A DNA stretch of 10,223 nucleotides. Origin: Oscillospiraceae bacterium (GTDB lineage Bacteria > Bacillota > Clostridia > Oscillospirales > Ruminococcaceae). Positions within the stretch are counted from its first letter, which is position 1, and each line of letters opens with the position of its first letter. The position numbers and the translations under genes are program-made. The notes under the pieces are model-generated. The model did no database searches. It had not been told where the DNA came from and was given only the letters and a program-made list of their open reading frames with translations. Below are positions 1 through 7,098 of the stretch, in pieces. The stretch is from positions 1 to 10,223 of the forward strand of contig JAHHTP010000041.1 of NCBI GenBank assembly GCA_020024615.1. Reading direction: 5' to 3'.

Positions 1-29
1 GGCTCTGGTTCCAAAGATGCCAAAGAGCC
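1..29. repeat. Short inverted repeat at the window edge, possible mobile-element end
   Basis: GGCTCT at 1-6 is the reverse complement of AGAGCC at 24-29. The pairing can be extended by GG at 7-8 with CC at 20-21 if a two-base bulge is allowed. A second small stem follows at once (CCTCC 32-36 with GGAGG 43-47). Neither is followed by a clear T-run, so they are poor terminators. Tips beginning GGCTCTTT occur in some ISL3-family insertion sequences, which is only a recollection of family style; no transposase is visible in the window. It could also be an ordinary hairpin belonging to a gene to the left. Confidence 0.25.
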
Positions 30-127
30 TTCCTCCCAAACTGGAGGGATTTGACGGTCTATACGTCGCTAGGTTTGACGGTTACGTTTAAGATTCGCTT
101 GCAATAGAGAACAGCATAATTCGACGT

Positions 128-166
128 AAAACAAAAAGCAGGAGTGCATCGTTCAAAATGCACTCC
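128..166 (-). terminator. Rho-independent terminator reading leftward
   Basis: GGAGTGCA at 141-148 and TGCACTCC at 159-166 form a perfect 8-bp stem with a 10-base loop. In the minus-strand transcript the stem is followed by TGCTTTTTGTTTT (140 down to 128), a good U-rich tract. It lies about 20 bases past the stop of the short reading frame at 186-377 and is the first convincing terminator downstream of malQ, so it probably ends the operon transcript as well. On the plus strand the following bases are not T-rich enough to match. Confidence 0.75.
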
Positions 167-185
167 CACTGAAATTTTATCGTTC

Positions 186-377
186 TCAGTTGTCTCTGTT
201 TTTCTTTTTGTCCTGCCTTTTCTGTGCCTGCTGTTGCTGACACAGACATTCACGGTTGGAGCGTGTTTCCGCTTCCTCACTGAGCAGATTTGCCACATGT
301 TCGCCAGAGCAGATTGCACGTATACCCTGTGATTTAAAAATGGTCAGACGGGACTTTGAGCTTGCTAAGTGTTGCAC
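186..377 (-). pseudogene. Possible 3' remnant of a truncated gene, product not recognised
   Basis: This frame gives 63 residues if read from a GTG at 377, with TAA directly before that GTG. No Shine-Dalgarno sequence is visible, and the GTG sits inside a perfect hairpin (365-381), so a true start there is unlikely. The body looks protein-like: a stretch containing GEHVANLLSEEAE followed by a Gln/Lys-rich hydrophilic tail ending KKNRDN, then a stop and an intrinsic terminator about 20 bases later. That arrangement suits the C-terminal end of a gene whose 5' part was lost when this boundary formed. I do not recognise the family. It could instead be a small real gene translated by readthrough from malQ, or a chance frame. 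Confidence 0.35.
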
Positions 378-381
378 TTAG
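365..381. repeat. Perfect 7-bp hairpin just past malQ
   Basis: CTAAGTG (365-371), loop TTG, CACTTAG (375-381). On the minus strand it lies about 25 bases after the malQ stop but is followed by CAAGCTC rather than T residues, so it is not a standard terminator for malQ. On the plus strand it is followed by TTTGACAATTTA. The combination of GTGTTGCACTTA with TTTGACAATTTA reminds me of terminal repeats of IS30-family elements in Firmicutes, but I cannot verify this and no transposase is present. It marks the edge between the conserved operon and the truncated-looking sequence to the left. Confidence 0.4.
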
Positions 382-406
382 TTTGACAATTTACTTTTAC
401 CAGGGA

Positions 407-1897
407 TCATATGCGGCCATACAACTGTGTAATATCTTTGATTGCTTTTGTAGAAATCTGTTCCAATTGTTGTATTGTTGCTCTCCACTGCCAATTTCCT
501 GTCGGTTTTGCAGGTGTATTGATTCTTGCTTCGTCTCCCAACGCCAGCCAATCTTGCAGCGGGATAATCGCCACGTTGGAAACAGAAGACATTGCTTGTT
601 TTACAAAGGCACGAACACAATCTTTTGTATCTTTGGTTTGGCAGTCAAGATACTTTTTCGCTAGTGCAACATCTTCGACAGCGGCCGTTTTAAGCCATCC
701 GGCTATTGGCTGGTTGTCATGTGTGCCTGTGTATACCACACTGTTTTTTTCATAATTGTAAGGCATATAATCGCTACTTTCTCTGGAATCGAAGGCGAAT
801 TGCAATATTTTCATGCCGGGAAAACCGCTGGCGCGCAAAAGTTCTTCTACCTCTTTTGTTAAGAATCCCAAATTCTCCGCGATTATATTTGCATCTGGAA
901 AATGTTTTTGTATATGCGCCATAAAGCCCATCCCAGGCCCTGTTACCCAATGACCATATTGCGCTGTCTTTTCTGATGCTGGTATTGAATAATAGCTTTC
1001 AAATCCTCGAAAATGATCGATCCGGATGCCATCAAACAATTCAAACGAAAACGCAATTCGCTGCATCCACCATTGATATCCGTCTTTTTTCATCACATCC
1101 CAGCGATACAACGGATTTCCCCATAGCTGGCCTGTTTGAGAAAATGAATCTGGCGGGCATCCTGCTACATTAATCGGATGCCCGTTAGCATCCAACTCAA
1201 AAAGAGCCTGATTGGCCCATACATCTGCCGAGTCGAGAGCAACATAAATGGGAAGATCACCGATAATTTGGACATGGTGCGTCTTCGCATACTGTTTTAC
1301 ATCGTGCCATTGCGCAAAAAAGATATACTGCAAAAACACATAAAATTCAAATCGTACTTCGTACTGTGTTTTTAAACTATTTTCTGCTGCCGCTGTTTTC
1401 ATTCGAAAGTCTTTCGGCCACTCCTGCCATGAAATTTGGCCAAACTTCTCTTTTGCGACCATAAACAACGCATAATCTGTAACCCAAGGATTTTTGTTTT
1501 CAAATTCTTGTAGCGCTGCCTTATTTTTGAAGCGAAAATAAGCTTTGTTTAAAACCTCCAGACGATTTTGATATAATTTCCCATAATTCACATGATTGTC
1601 ATCATCTGCAAAATTTATGTTTACATATTCTTCCAGATTTAAGAGCCCCATTTCTGCCAGCAAGTCCAGATCTATAAAATAAGGATTGCCTGCAAATGCA
1701 GAAAAGCTTTGATAAGGACTATCACCATAGCCTGTGGGGCCAATAGGAAGCACCTGCCAAATTCTCTGGCCGGCCTGTTCTAAAAATCGAATCCAGCTAT
1801 ACGCCTGCTTACCCAATGTACCTATTCCGTACGAAGAAGGCAAACTGAAAATTGGCAGCAATATTCCGCTTTTGCGCACAGTCGATTTTTGCTCCAT
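407..1897 (-). CDS. malQ: 4-alpha-glucanotransferase (amylomaltase, GH77)
   Basis: This cytoplasmic enzyme moves alpha-1,4-glucan segments between maltodextrins, releasing glucose and making longer chains. At 496 residues it is the normal length of the short bacterial form. The N-terminus has the GH77 signature (GILLPIFSLPSSYGIGTLG at about 11-29, then QVLPIGPTGYGDSPYQ at 48-63). The nucleophile is D294 in FDGIRIDHFRG, the acid/base is E341 in IIAENLG, and the third acid is D394 in YTGTHDNQP. The 250s loop, GCPPDSFSQTGQLWGNPLY, is intact, and the end (ITQLYGRI) matches a complete C-terminus. The start has GGGAGG at 1907-1912 with a 9-base spacer. It is the last recognised gene of the operon, 91 bases after the amylase gene, with a strong hairpin in the gap. 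The residues after the third catalytic Asp (QP) differ from the DT I expect in many homologues. Confidence 0.96.
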   Translation of the reverse strand: MEQKSTVRKSGILLPIFSLPSSYGIGTLGKQAYSWIRFLEQAGQRIWQVLPIGPTGYGDSPYQSFSAFAGNPYFIDLDLLAEMGLLNLEEYVNINFADDDNHVNYGKLYQNRLEVLNKAYFRFKNKAALQEFENKNPWVTDYALFMVAKEKFGQISWQEWPKDFRMKTAAAENSLKTQYEVRFEFYVFLQYIFFAQWHDVKQYAKTHHVQIIGDLPIYVALDSADVWANQALFELDANGHPINVAGCPPDSFSQTGQLWGNPLYRWDVMKKDGYQWWMQRIAFSFELFDGIRIDHFRGFESYYSIPASEKTAQYGHWVTGPGMGFMAHIQKHFPDANIIAENLGFLTKEVEELLRASGFPGMKILQFAFDSRESSDYMPYNYEKNSVVYTGTHDNQPIAGWLKTAAVEDVALAKKYLDCQTKDTKDCVRAFVKQAMSSVSNVAIIPLQDWLALGDEARINTPAKPTGNWQWRATIQQLEQISTKAIKDITQLYGRI

Positions 1898-1920
1898 ATT
1901 TTATTTCCTCCCAGCTATAA

Positions 1921-1954
1921 AATATGGGTGCGATTATTCCACCGCACCCATATT
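1921..1954 (-). terminator. 12-bp hairpin between the amylase gene and malQ, partial terminator or mRNA stabiliser
   Basis: AATATGGGTGCG (1921-1932) and CGCACCCATATT (1943-1954) pair perfectly around a 10-base loop. On the minus strand the 3' arm runs into TTTATAGC, giving only a short T-run, and the malQ Shine-Dalgarno sequence begins about 9 bases beyond. It may terminate part of the transcripts, lowering malQ relative to the genes upstream, or protect the 3' end of the amylase mRNA. I see no convincing separate promoter for malQ in the gap. Confidence 0.6.
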
Positions 1955-1988
1955 ACATTATTTTGAAACTATTAGATTCCTTGCTGCA

Positions 1989-3902
1989 TCAAAATTTGGG
2001 ATAAACATCAATTGTTTGCCCACCTGTTACAACATAGTTATCGCCAACAGACCACTGAGAATCGTTGATCAAGAGTTTGATTTCAAATTTGGCACCTGCG
2101 GGAATTCTTTCGGTTTCATATACCCAACCATCAGCGGATACATTCAACATACTGCGGCCTTTATCCCAAGTAAAAGGATATTGCGAACCACGCAAATACA
2201 TTGTATTTCCCAACCCCACATCATAATGTACTCGAATCGTAGTTACAGTTCTTTCCGCTGGCGTGTATGCAGACACTTCATTCGACGTCATAACCCATAC
2301 TGTTTTTGCAGGGATGGAAACATTGAGTTGTTTGCCCGTTACACCACCATCAACAACTGTAGCTGTAATGGATGTATCGAGAAGATTCGTCAGCACTGTT
2401 CCCACTGGTAAGCTGCTTTCTGCACGCAGAGGAATTTGACGAGTTTCGTTGCTTGTTCCATTATTGAAAATTGTTATAATCTCCTGCCCGTTGGAATCAT
2501 CTCTTCTGGAAAATGCATAAATTGTATCTTCACACCACATTTCCCTTTGTGTTCCTGTTTGCAGGCATTTGTAGTCTTTGCGAATTTCGCTTAGTCGCTG
2601 GATGTATTTATATGTAATTCCATCTTCACTAAATCCTGGCATCATTTCTCGATTTTCTTTATTTGCAATGCCTGCCCATTCTGTAGGTACACCGCCACCA
2701 AAACAGTTTTGCTCGGTACCATAATATATATCCGGAACACCCCGAACAGTAAACATAAAGGTCAATGCCAAGCGCAATTTTTGATAGTTGTCATCCGCCA
2801 AACACAAGAATCTGTCGCGGTCGTGATTATCGATAAAATTGATGAGATGATTGACATTTTTATACTTATAGTCTTGATCCAAAACAGATTTTATGTTTGT
2901 AAAACTGGCGTCATGTGCAAATACTTCACGCGCCTGGAAAAACAGCGGGAAATCCAGCACGCCCCATTCGTAATTTGAAAAATCACTCACATAGTCTACA
3001 TCGCCTACAAAAATCTCGCCAAATGAGGGCACACCCAAATAGTTTTCAAATTCTTGAATGAATTTTTTTGGCAGGGAGCGCGCAGCATCAATGCGGACGC
3101 CATCCGCTTTGGTATCCACAACCCAACTTTTATAGGCATCCTTAATTGCTTGCCGCGCTTCAGGATGATCTTGATTTAAATCGTCAAGTCCTCCCAAATC
3201 ATAGTTTTGCACTTGGTTTTCATCATTCCAATTTGTAATATCTCCATAATGATGATACCAATCAGGATTATTGAACGGCGCTGCTGGCTGATAATCCGGG
3301 GAATCATAGGTGCTCTTATTCCCTGCAAAATAGTCTGCTGTATGATTTGGCACTACATCAAGGATCACCTTTAGCCCTTTAGCATGCGCAGCAGCCACCA
3401 GATCAACCAAATCCTGTTTTGTTCCATAATGAGGATCTGCTTTATTATAATCGTGGGTAAAATACCCATGATAGCCCGATTCTTCTCCATCTCGGCTTAG
3501 CAATTCATTTTCCGATGGAGGAGAAATCCAAATTGCTGTCACGCCTAAATTTTTGATATAGTCCAGCTTTTGCTCAATACCTTTCCAGTCACCGCCCTGT
3601 GTGTATTTAAGTTGACCAGGACGATATTCTTTGCCCAACGTACCGTTATTGCTGGAATCACTATCGTAAAAACGATCGGTTAAAATCATATAGACTATAT
3701 CACTTTCGTTTAGCGCCGAACTACTGTCAATTTGGCTTTGGATGTCCACACCCGCCAGTGCTTGTACTGGAGTAAACTCCTTTTCCAATTCAGGAGCAAT
3801 ATTATCTTGTGCAAATACCGTTGGCACAAAAACAACTGTGCTCAACATCATACCTGCTATGATTGTACTAAGCATCTTTGTGCCGATTTTTTTCAATTTC
3901 AT
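1989..3902 (-). CDS. Secreted alpha-amylase (GH13) with C-terminal starch-binding-like domain
   Basis: This extracellular enzyme hydrolyses alpha-1,4 bonds of starch or maltodextrins. The 637-residue reading has a signal peptide (KLKK n-region, hydrophobic core, likely cleavage after VFA near residue 31). The catalytic domain starts near DIVYMILTDRF and resembles the cyclodextrin glucanotransferase/maltogenic amylase branch (TQGGDWKGIEQKLDYI). Conserved regions are DVVPNH (182-187), GVRIDA with nucleophile D272, FGEIF with acid/base E296, and FIDNHDRDR with D361. A C-terminal beta-rich domain (about 556-637, with a Trp and a motif SQWSVGDNYV) looks like a CBM20-type starch-binding module. No cell-wall anchor is visible, so the product is probably released. 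Start choice: ATG at 3902 has AAAGGA at 3910-3915 with a 7-base spacer. An in-frame ATG at 3923 (7 residues longer) also has AAAGGA, overlapping the end of the malG-like gene, and cannot be excluded. True cyclodextrin-forming activity is not shown by the sequence. Confidence 0.93.
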   Translation of the reverse strand: MKLKKIGTKMLSTIIAGMMLSTVVFVPTVFAQDNIAPELEKEFTPVQALAGVDIQSQIDSSSALNESDIVYMILTDRFYDSDSSNNGTLGKEYRPGQLKYTQGGDWKGIEQKLDYIKNLGVTAIWISPPSENELLSRDGEESGYHGYFTHDYNKADPHYGTKQDLVDLVAAAHAKGLKVILDVVPNHTADYFAGNKSTYDSPDYQPAAPFNNPDWYHHYGDITNWNDENQVQNYDLGGLDDLNQDHPEARQAIKDAYKSWVVDTKADGVRIDAARSLPKKFIQEFENYLGVPSFGEIFVGDVDYVSDFSNYEWGVLDFPLFFQAREVFAHDASFTNIKSVLDQDYKYKNVNHLINFIDNHDRDRFLCLADDNYQKLRLALTFMFTVRGVPDIYYGTEQNCFGGGVPTEWAGIANKENREMMPGFSEDGITYKYIQRLSEIRKDYKCLQTGTQREMWCEDTIYAFSRRDDSNGQEIITIFNNGTSNETRQIPLRAESSLPVGTVLTNLLDTSITATVVDGGVTGKQLNVSIPAKTVWVMTSNEVSAYTPAERTVTTIRVHYDVGLGNTMYLRGSQYPFTWDKGRSMLNVSADGWVYETERIPAGAKFEIKLLINDSQWSVGDNYVVTGGQTIDVYPKF

Positions 3903-3909
3903 AATGAGT

Positions 3910-3937
3910 TCCTTTCTATTCATAAGTCTTCATCCTT
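3910..3937 (-). promoter_or_regulatory. Two alternative ribosome binding sites for the amylase gene
   Basis: AAAGGA at 3910-3915 serves the ATG at 3902. A second AAAGGA, formed by the last Lys and Gly codons plus the first bases of the stop of the upstream permease gene, lies 9 bases before the in-frame ATG at 3923. The shorter form gives a more usual signal-peptide n-region (MKLKK); the longer adds MNRKELI. Confidence 0.5.
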
Positions 3938-4781
3938 TTAGCCCGCCAGCCTGCAAACCAGAAACAAAATACTTCTGGCAGCAGATGAAGATGAGCAAAA
4001 CCGGAATTAAGCTTGCCACCGACATGGCAAATACGTACCCCCATTGGGTAAATTGATGCTGGCCAAAGAATCCGGAAATTGCGATGGGAAGGGTAAGTTT
4101 TTCAGCATCGTTCAGCACAGTTAATGCCCACGGGAATTCTTCCCAAGCTGTCAAAAAGTTAAAAATACTCACAGATGCAATAGCCGGGCTTGCCAGCGGA
4201 AGAATGACACGGAAGAAAACTGTGAACACACTGCCCCCATCCGCATAAACAGCCTCGTCAAAATCTCTAGGTATCCCTTCGATATAACTTTTTATCATAA
4301 ATGTGGAGAATGGAATAACCCAAGCAACATAGAACGGAACCAATCCCAACAACTTGTTTGTAATATGAAATCGGCTTGCAAGCTGATATTGGGTGATGAT
4401 AAGGGTTGTTCCCGGAATGATCATCGTACCAATCACCAGACCAAACAACAGTTTTTTGCCAATAAATTCAAATCTAGCGAGGCAGAATGCCAAAGCAGCA
4501 GCCACAAAAGCCGCGATTAAAACTGTGAGAATTGATACCAGAACACTGTTTAGGAAATTGAGATAAAATTTTTCTTGTTTGAAAATGTAGACATAGTTTT
4601 CGCCTGTCAATTCATTCAAACTTGGGAAGAATCGGGGTGGAAACTCGTACAATGCGCCATTGGGTTTGAGCGATGTGCTAATCATATAGATCATGGGAAG
4701 GATAGACACAAAACCGCCAATGACCAGAAGTACATAGCGCAGCATATTGCCTGATGCTTTTTTTCTATTGAGTTTTTGCAT
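3930..4781 (-). CDS. ABC sugar transporter permease, MalG type
   Basis: This is the second membrane subunit of the maltodextrin importer, pairing with the MalF-type protein. The 283-residue reading has about six hydrophobic segments (near 14-35, 78-103, 110-131, 143-164, 199-217 and 247-269). The cytoplasmic EAA loop that docks the ATPase is clear at 170-197: GIPRDFDEAVYADGGSVF followed by RVILPL. The C-terminus FVSGLQAGGLKG is typical of MalG/GanQ-like permeases. The start at 4781 is chosen because GAGGTGG at 4789-4795 lies 7 bases upstream; an in-frame ATG at 4808 would overlap the preceding gene and has no good ribosome binding site. The gap to the upstream permease gene is 13 bases. The substrate is inferred from the neighbouring amylases. 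Confidence 0.94.
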   Translation of the reverse strand: MQKLNRKKASGNMLRYVLLVIGGFVSILPMIYMISTSLKPNGALYEFPPRFFPSLNELTGENYVYIFKQEKFYLNFLNSVLVSILTVLIAAFVAAALAFCLARFEFIGKKLLFGLVIGTMIIPGTTLIITQYQLASRFHITNKLLGLVPFYVAWVIPFSTFMIKSYIEGIPRDFDEAVYADGGSVFTVFFRVILPLASPAIASVSIFNFLTAWEEFPWALTVLNDAEKLTLPIAISGFFGQHQFTQWGYVFAMSVASLIPVLLIFICCQKYFVSGLQAGGLKG

Positions 4782-4794
4782 TATTTTCCCACCT

Positions 4795-5685
4795 CTACCT
4801 AGCTTCATCTTTTTGTTTCATAGCCTTGAACTGCAGCACCGCCAACAGAATCAGTGTAACTGCCACAATGAACGACAGAGCGGCTGCATAACCAAACTCC
4901 CCTGTTGTGAATGCTTTATAATACATCCATGTAAGAACGGTTTCCGTTTGGTGCATAGGCTTTCCGCCAGTAATCATCTTGACAGAAGTAAACACATTGA
5001 AGCCACCAATGGTAAGCATCACCAACGCAAACAAAATGGTGGGGTTGATGGAGGGTAGCGTGATGTAGAAAAACTTTTGTACGCTGCCGCAGCCATCCAT
5101 TTCAGCCGATTCGTATAGTTCTTTTGGCACACTTTGGAGCGCAGCTAGAAATACGACCAAATTCCAGCCAACGCCTTTCCATATTCCCAGCATCATTGCA
5201 ACAAATAAGCCACCCCATCGGCTATCCAACCAGTGGATATATTGCCCAGTCCATCCCAGAACGTTGGTGAGCAAATAATTGAGCATTCCCTCTGTGTTAA
5301 AAATATAGCGAAACACGAGCGAAACAATAACCCAAGAAGTAATAACCGGAATATAATAGATGACGCGAAAACCTACTCGAAAATGCGGAATTTCATTGAT
5401 AAGGACCGCTGCCAGCAGCCCAAGGATCATCTGCCCGGGAACGGTTACAACTGTATACAGCAAAGTGTTGGTAAATGCAATGCGGAAAGTTCCGTCAGAA
5501 AGAACCGCTTTGTAATTTTCAACCCCTGCAAATGTTTGCCGAAGCATAGACCCCATATCCCAGTTTAAAAAGCTCATATAGAATAGCTTTAAAATGGGAT
5601 AAATCGTAAACAATGCAAAAAACGCCAGACCCGGAAGCAGTAAAAGTCCAACCTGAAGTCGGCTCTGTCTTGATTTAAGCTTCAT
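4795..5685 (-). CDS. ABC sugar transporter permease, MalF type
   Basis: This is the first membrane subunit of the importer, 296 residues. Hydrophobic segments lie near 11-38, 71-95, 106-128, 159-181, 215-235 and 265-285. The EAA loop is at 191-211 (SAEMDGCGSVQKFFYITLP), with the family pattern of Ala, Asp-Gly, then Leu-Pro. It lacks the extra N-terminal segments and large periplasmic loop of Escherichia coli MalF, as usual for Gram-positive homologues. An upstream in-frame ATG at 5796 is rejected: it would overlap the end of the binding-protein gene and run through a hairpin, whereas the ATG at 5685 has AAAGGA at 5694-5699 with an 8-base spacer. The start lies 100 bases after the binding-protein gene. 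Confidence 0.94.
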   Translation of the reverse strand: MKLKSRQSRLQVGLLLLPGLAFFALFTIYPILKLFYMSFLNWDMGSMLRQTFAGVENYKAVLSDGTFRIAFTNTLLYTVVTVPGQMILGLLAAVLINEIPHFRVGFRVIYYIPVITSWVIVSLVFRYIFNTEGMLNYLLTNVLGWTGQYIHWLDSRWGGLFVAMMLGIWKGVGWNLVVFLAALQSVPKELYESAEMDGCGSVQKFFYITLPSINPTILFALVMLTIGGFNVFTSVKMITGGKPMHQTETVLTWMYYKAFTTGEFGYAAALSFIVAVTLILLAVLQFKAMKQKDEAR

Positions 5686-5714
5686 GTTGTCGGTCCTTTC
5701 CTTGGTGAAATCGT

Positions 5715-5753
5715 TCTCTCCGGGCAAAGCGGGCCCCATCTTGCCCAGAGAGA
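5715..5753 (-). promoter_or_regulatory. Intercistronic hairpin between binding-protein and permease genes
   Basis: TCTCTC (5715-5720) pairs with GAGAGA (5748-5753), and GGGCAA (5722-5727) with TTGCCC (5741-5746), giving 12 base pairs with one C/A mismatch around a 13-base loop that contains GGGCCC. The sequence after it on the minus strand is not T-rich, so it is not an intrinsic terminator. A stable stem just after a binding-protein gene and before the permease genes commonly protects the upstream mRNA from 3' exonucleases, so that the binding protein is made in excess; the E. coli malE-malF gap has repeats in this role. Function here is inferred from position and structure. Confidence 0.65.
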
Positions 5754-5785
5754 GTTGCGAAATCAAATTTTTTCTGATATACTGA

Positions 5786-7081
5786 TTACTCAGCAAGAAG
5801 TGTGTCGATTTTTGTTGCTAGCTGATCCAGAGTCTTCTGCACATCAGCACTATTGATGATCATATCAGTCATCGCAGTAGTCAGTTCGTTGTCGATTTTG
5901 GCCCAAGATGCCACCGGCGGACGTGTTTTTGCTGTAGTGATTGCCTCCAAGAACGGTGCAAAGGCAGATTCTTTCACTTCTTTGCTTTCCAGAGTTTTGG
6001 TATTAACCGGAATCTGACCGCATTTTGCCATTTCCTTTTGTGCATAATCGCTGGTCATAAATTGGATGAATTTCCAAGCGCCCTCTTTATTGGCGCTTTT
6101 AAACATGGCAATGTCTTCGCCGCCGAGGACCGAGATACCTCCGGCACTGCCTACCGGGACACCTGCTGTGCCATACTTGAAATCAGGATAGGCACCTGCA
6201 AGTTCTGCGGTTTTCCAAGGGCCTTCGAGCAGCATCATATAGCGGCCGGTACCAAAACCATCGGTCATAGGGATATCACCGCTGTTAAACCCGCCAAGCT
6301 CGCCGTTTTTATACAAATCAACAAGTTTTTGTACAGCTGCTACAGTTTCTTTGCTGTTTACAAATCCTTGGGCTTTTGTATAATCTTCATTTGTAATTGT
6401 GCCGCCGTTGCTCCAGATATACGGCAGGACGTTCCAACTGGACAGAGCCGGTTCATTCAAGCCCCACACTTGCTGTCCATTCTTATTTTTTCCAGAAAGA
6501 GCCTTGGCAGCAGCAAACAGTTCATCCATCGTTTTAGGCACTTCCAGATTTACTTCTTTCAGTGCTTCTTCGTTGTAAAACAGGATTTTTGTGTTGGTGT
6601 TGAGTGCGAGTGCATATTGGTCGCCTTTTATGGATGCCGTACTCATAGCGCTGGGCAGCAGATCTTTGGCGGTTGCGTCATAATCGCTCATTTCTTTGTT
6701 CAGCGGAACCAAAATGTCCATTTTTTGGAATTCAGGCACCCAAGCAATGTCAAGGCGTGCCACATCCGGCAATGTATCGGAACTGGCACTGATCATAATT
6801 TTATCGTGCAGGTCTGCCCATTCGTGTGAAACGGCATTGACCTTATATCCCGGGTTTTCTTCTTCAAATTTGGGAATTAACACCTTTGTAAGGGTTTCGT
6901 TCTCTGCGGACTGGGCGCTGTAATGGTGCCAGAAGTTGATTGTGGTGATCTCTTCTTTTTTCGATTTCTGCGGAGTGGAACTAACGTCTGGTGCTTTTTC
7001 GCCGCAAGCAGTGAACGCCGCTAACGTCATTGCTCCGGTCAGAAAGAGTGCCAGCGTTTTTTTAATTGTAGATTTTTTCAT
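5786..7081 (-). CDS. Maltodextrin-type ABC transporter solute-binding lipoprotein
   Basis: This surface-anchored receptor captures the sugar and delivers it to the MalF/MalG-type permease. It has 431 residues. The N-terminus has a KKSTIKK n-region, a hydrophobic core and a lipobox-like FTAC with the lipidated Cys at residue 26, followed by a Ser/Lys linker to about 45. The mature part begins TTINFWHHYSAQSAENETL, the normal opening of family 1 sugar-binding proteins, and a later MMLLEGPWKTAEL matches the conserved GPW region. The in-frame sequence further upstream to 7330 runs inside the neopullulanase gene and is not part of the protein. The ATG at 7081 is two bases after that gene's stop, with an AAGG site at 7089-7092, so translation is probably coupled. 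Maltodextrin specificity is inferred from context. Confidence 0.94.
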   Translation of the reverse strand: MKKSTIKKTLALFLTGAMTLAAFTACGEKAPDVSSTPQKSKKEEITTINFWHHYSAQSAENETLTKVLIPKFEEENPGYKVNAVSHEWADLHDKIMISASSDTLPDVARLDIAWVPEFQKMDILVPLNKEMSDYDATAKDLLPSAMSTASIKGDQYALALNTNTKILFYNEEALKEVNLEVPKTMDELFAAAKALSGKNKNGQQVWGLNEPALSSWNVLPYIWSNGGTITNEDYTKAQGFVNSKETVAAVQKLVDLYKNGELGGFNSGDIPMTDGFGTGRYMMLLEGPWKTAELAGAYPDFKYGTAGVPVGSAGGISVLGGEDIAMFKSANKEGAWKFIQFMTSDYAQKEMAKCGQIPVNTKTLESKEVKESAFAPFLEAITTAKTRPPVASWAKIDNELTTAMTDMIINSADVQKTLDQLATKIDTLLAE

Positions 7082-7098
7082 AATTACACCTTCCCTTT
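7082..7098 (-). promoter_or_regulatory. Ribosome binding site inside the end of the preceding gene
   Basis: The last codons of the neopullulanase gene (Lys-Gly-Lys-Val-stop, AAAGGGAAGGTGTAA) double as the Shine-Dalgarno sequence for the binding-protein gene. AAGG ends 7 bases before the ATG, and the intergenic gap is TT only. This decides the start at 7081 and points to translational coupling. Confidence 0.7.

Noticed and set aside
59..319. 86-residue minus-strand reading frame
   Set aside because: It reads straight through the intrinsic terminator at 128-166, and its Arg/Lys/Thr-rich content is a frame shadow of the 186-377 frame.
1734..2411. 225-residue plus-strand reading frame
   Set aside because: It spans the antisense of two real genes and the hairpin between them, with no recognisable motif or ribosome binding site.
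4782..4808. Longer start for the MalG-type permease
   Set aside because: The upstream ATG has no ribosome binding site and overlaps the preceding gene; GAGGTGG precedes the ATG at 4781.
5686..5796. N-terminal extension of 37 residues on the MalF-type permease
   Set aside because: It runs through the intercistronic hairpin; the ATG at 5685 has a strong AAAGGA site.
6038..6829. 263-residue plus-strand reading frame opposite the binding-protein gene
   Set aside because: It is the antisense shadow of a well-supported gene, with Cys/His/Phe-rich content and no family motif.
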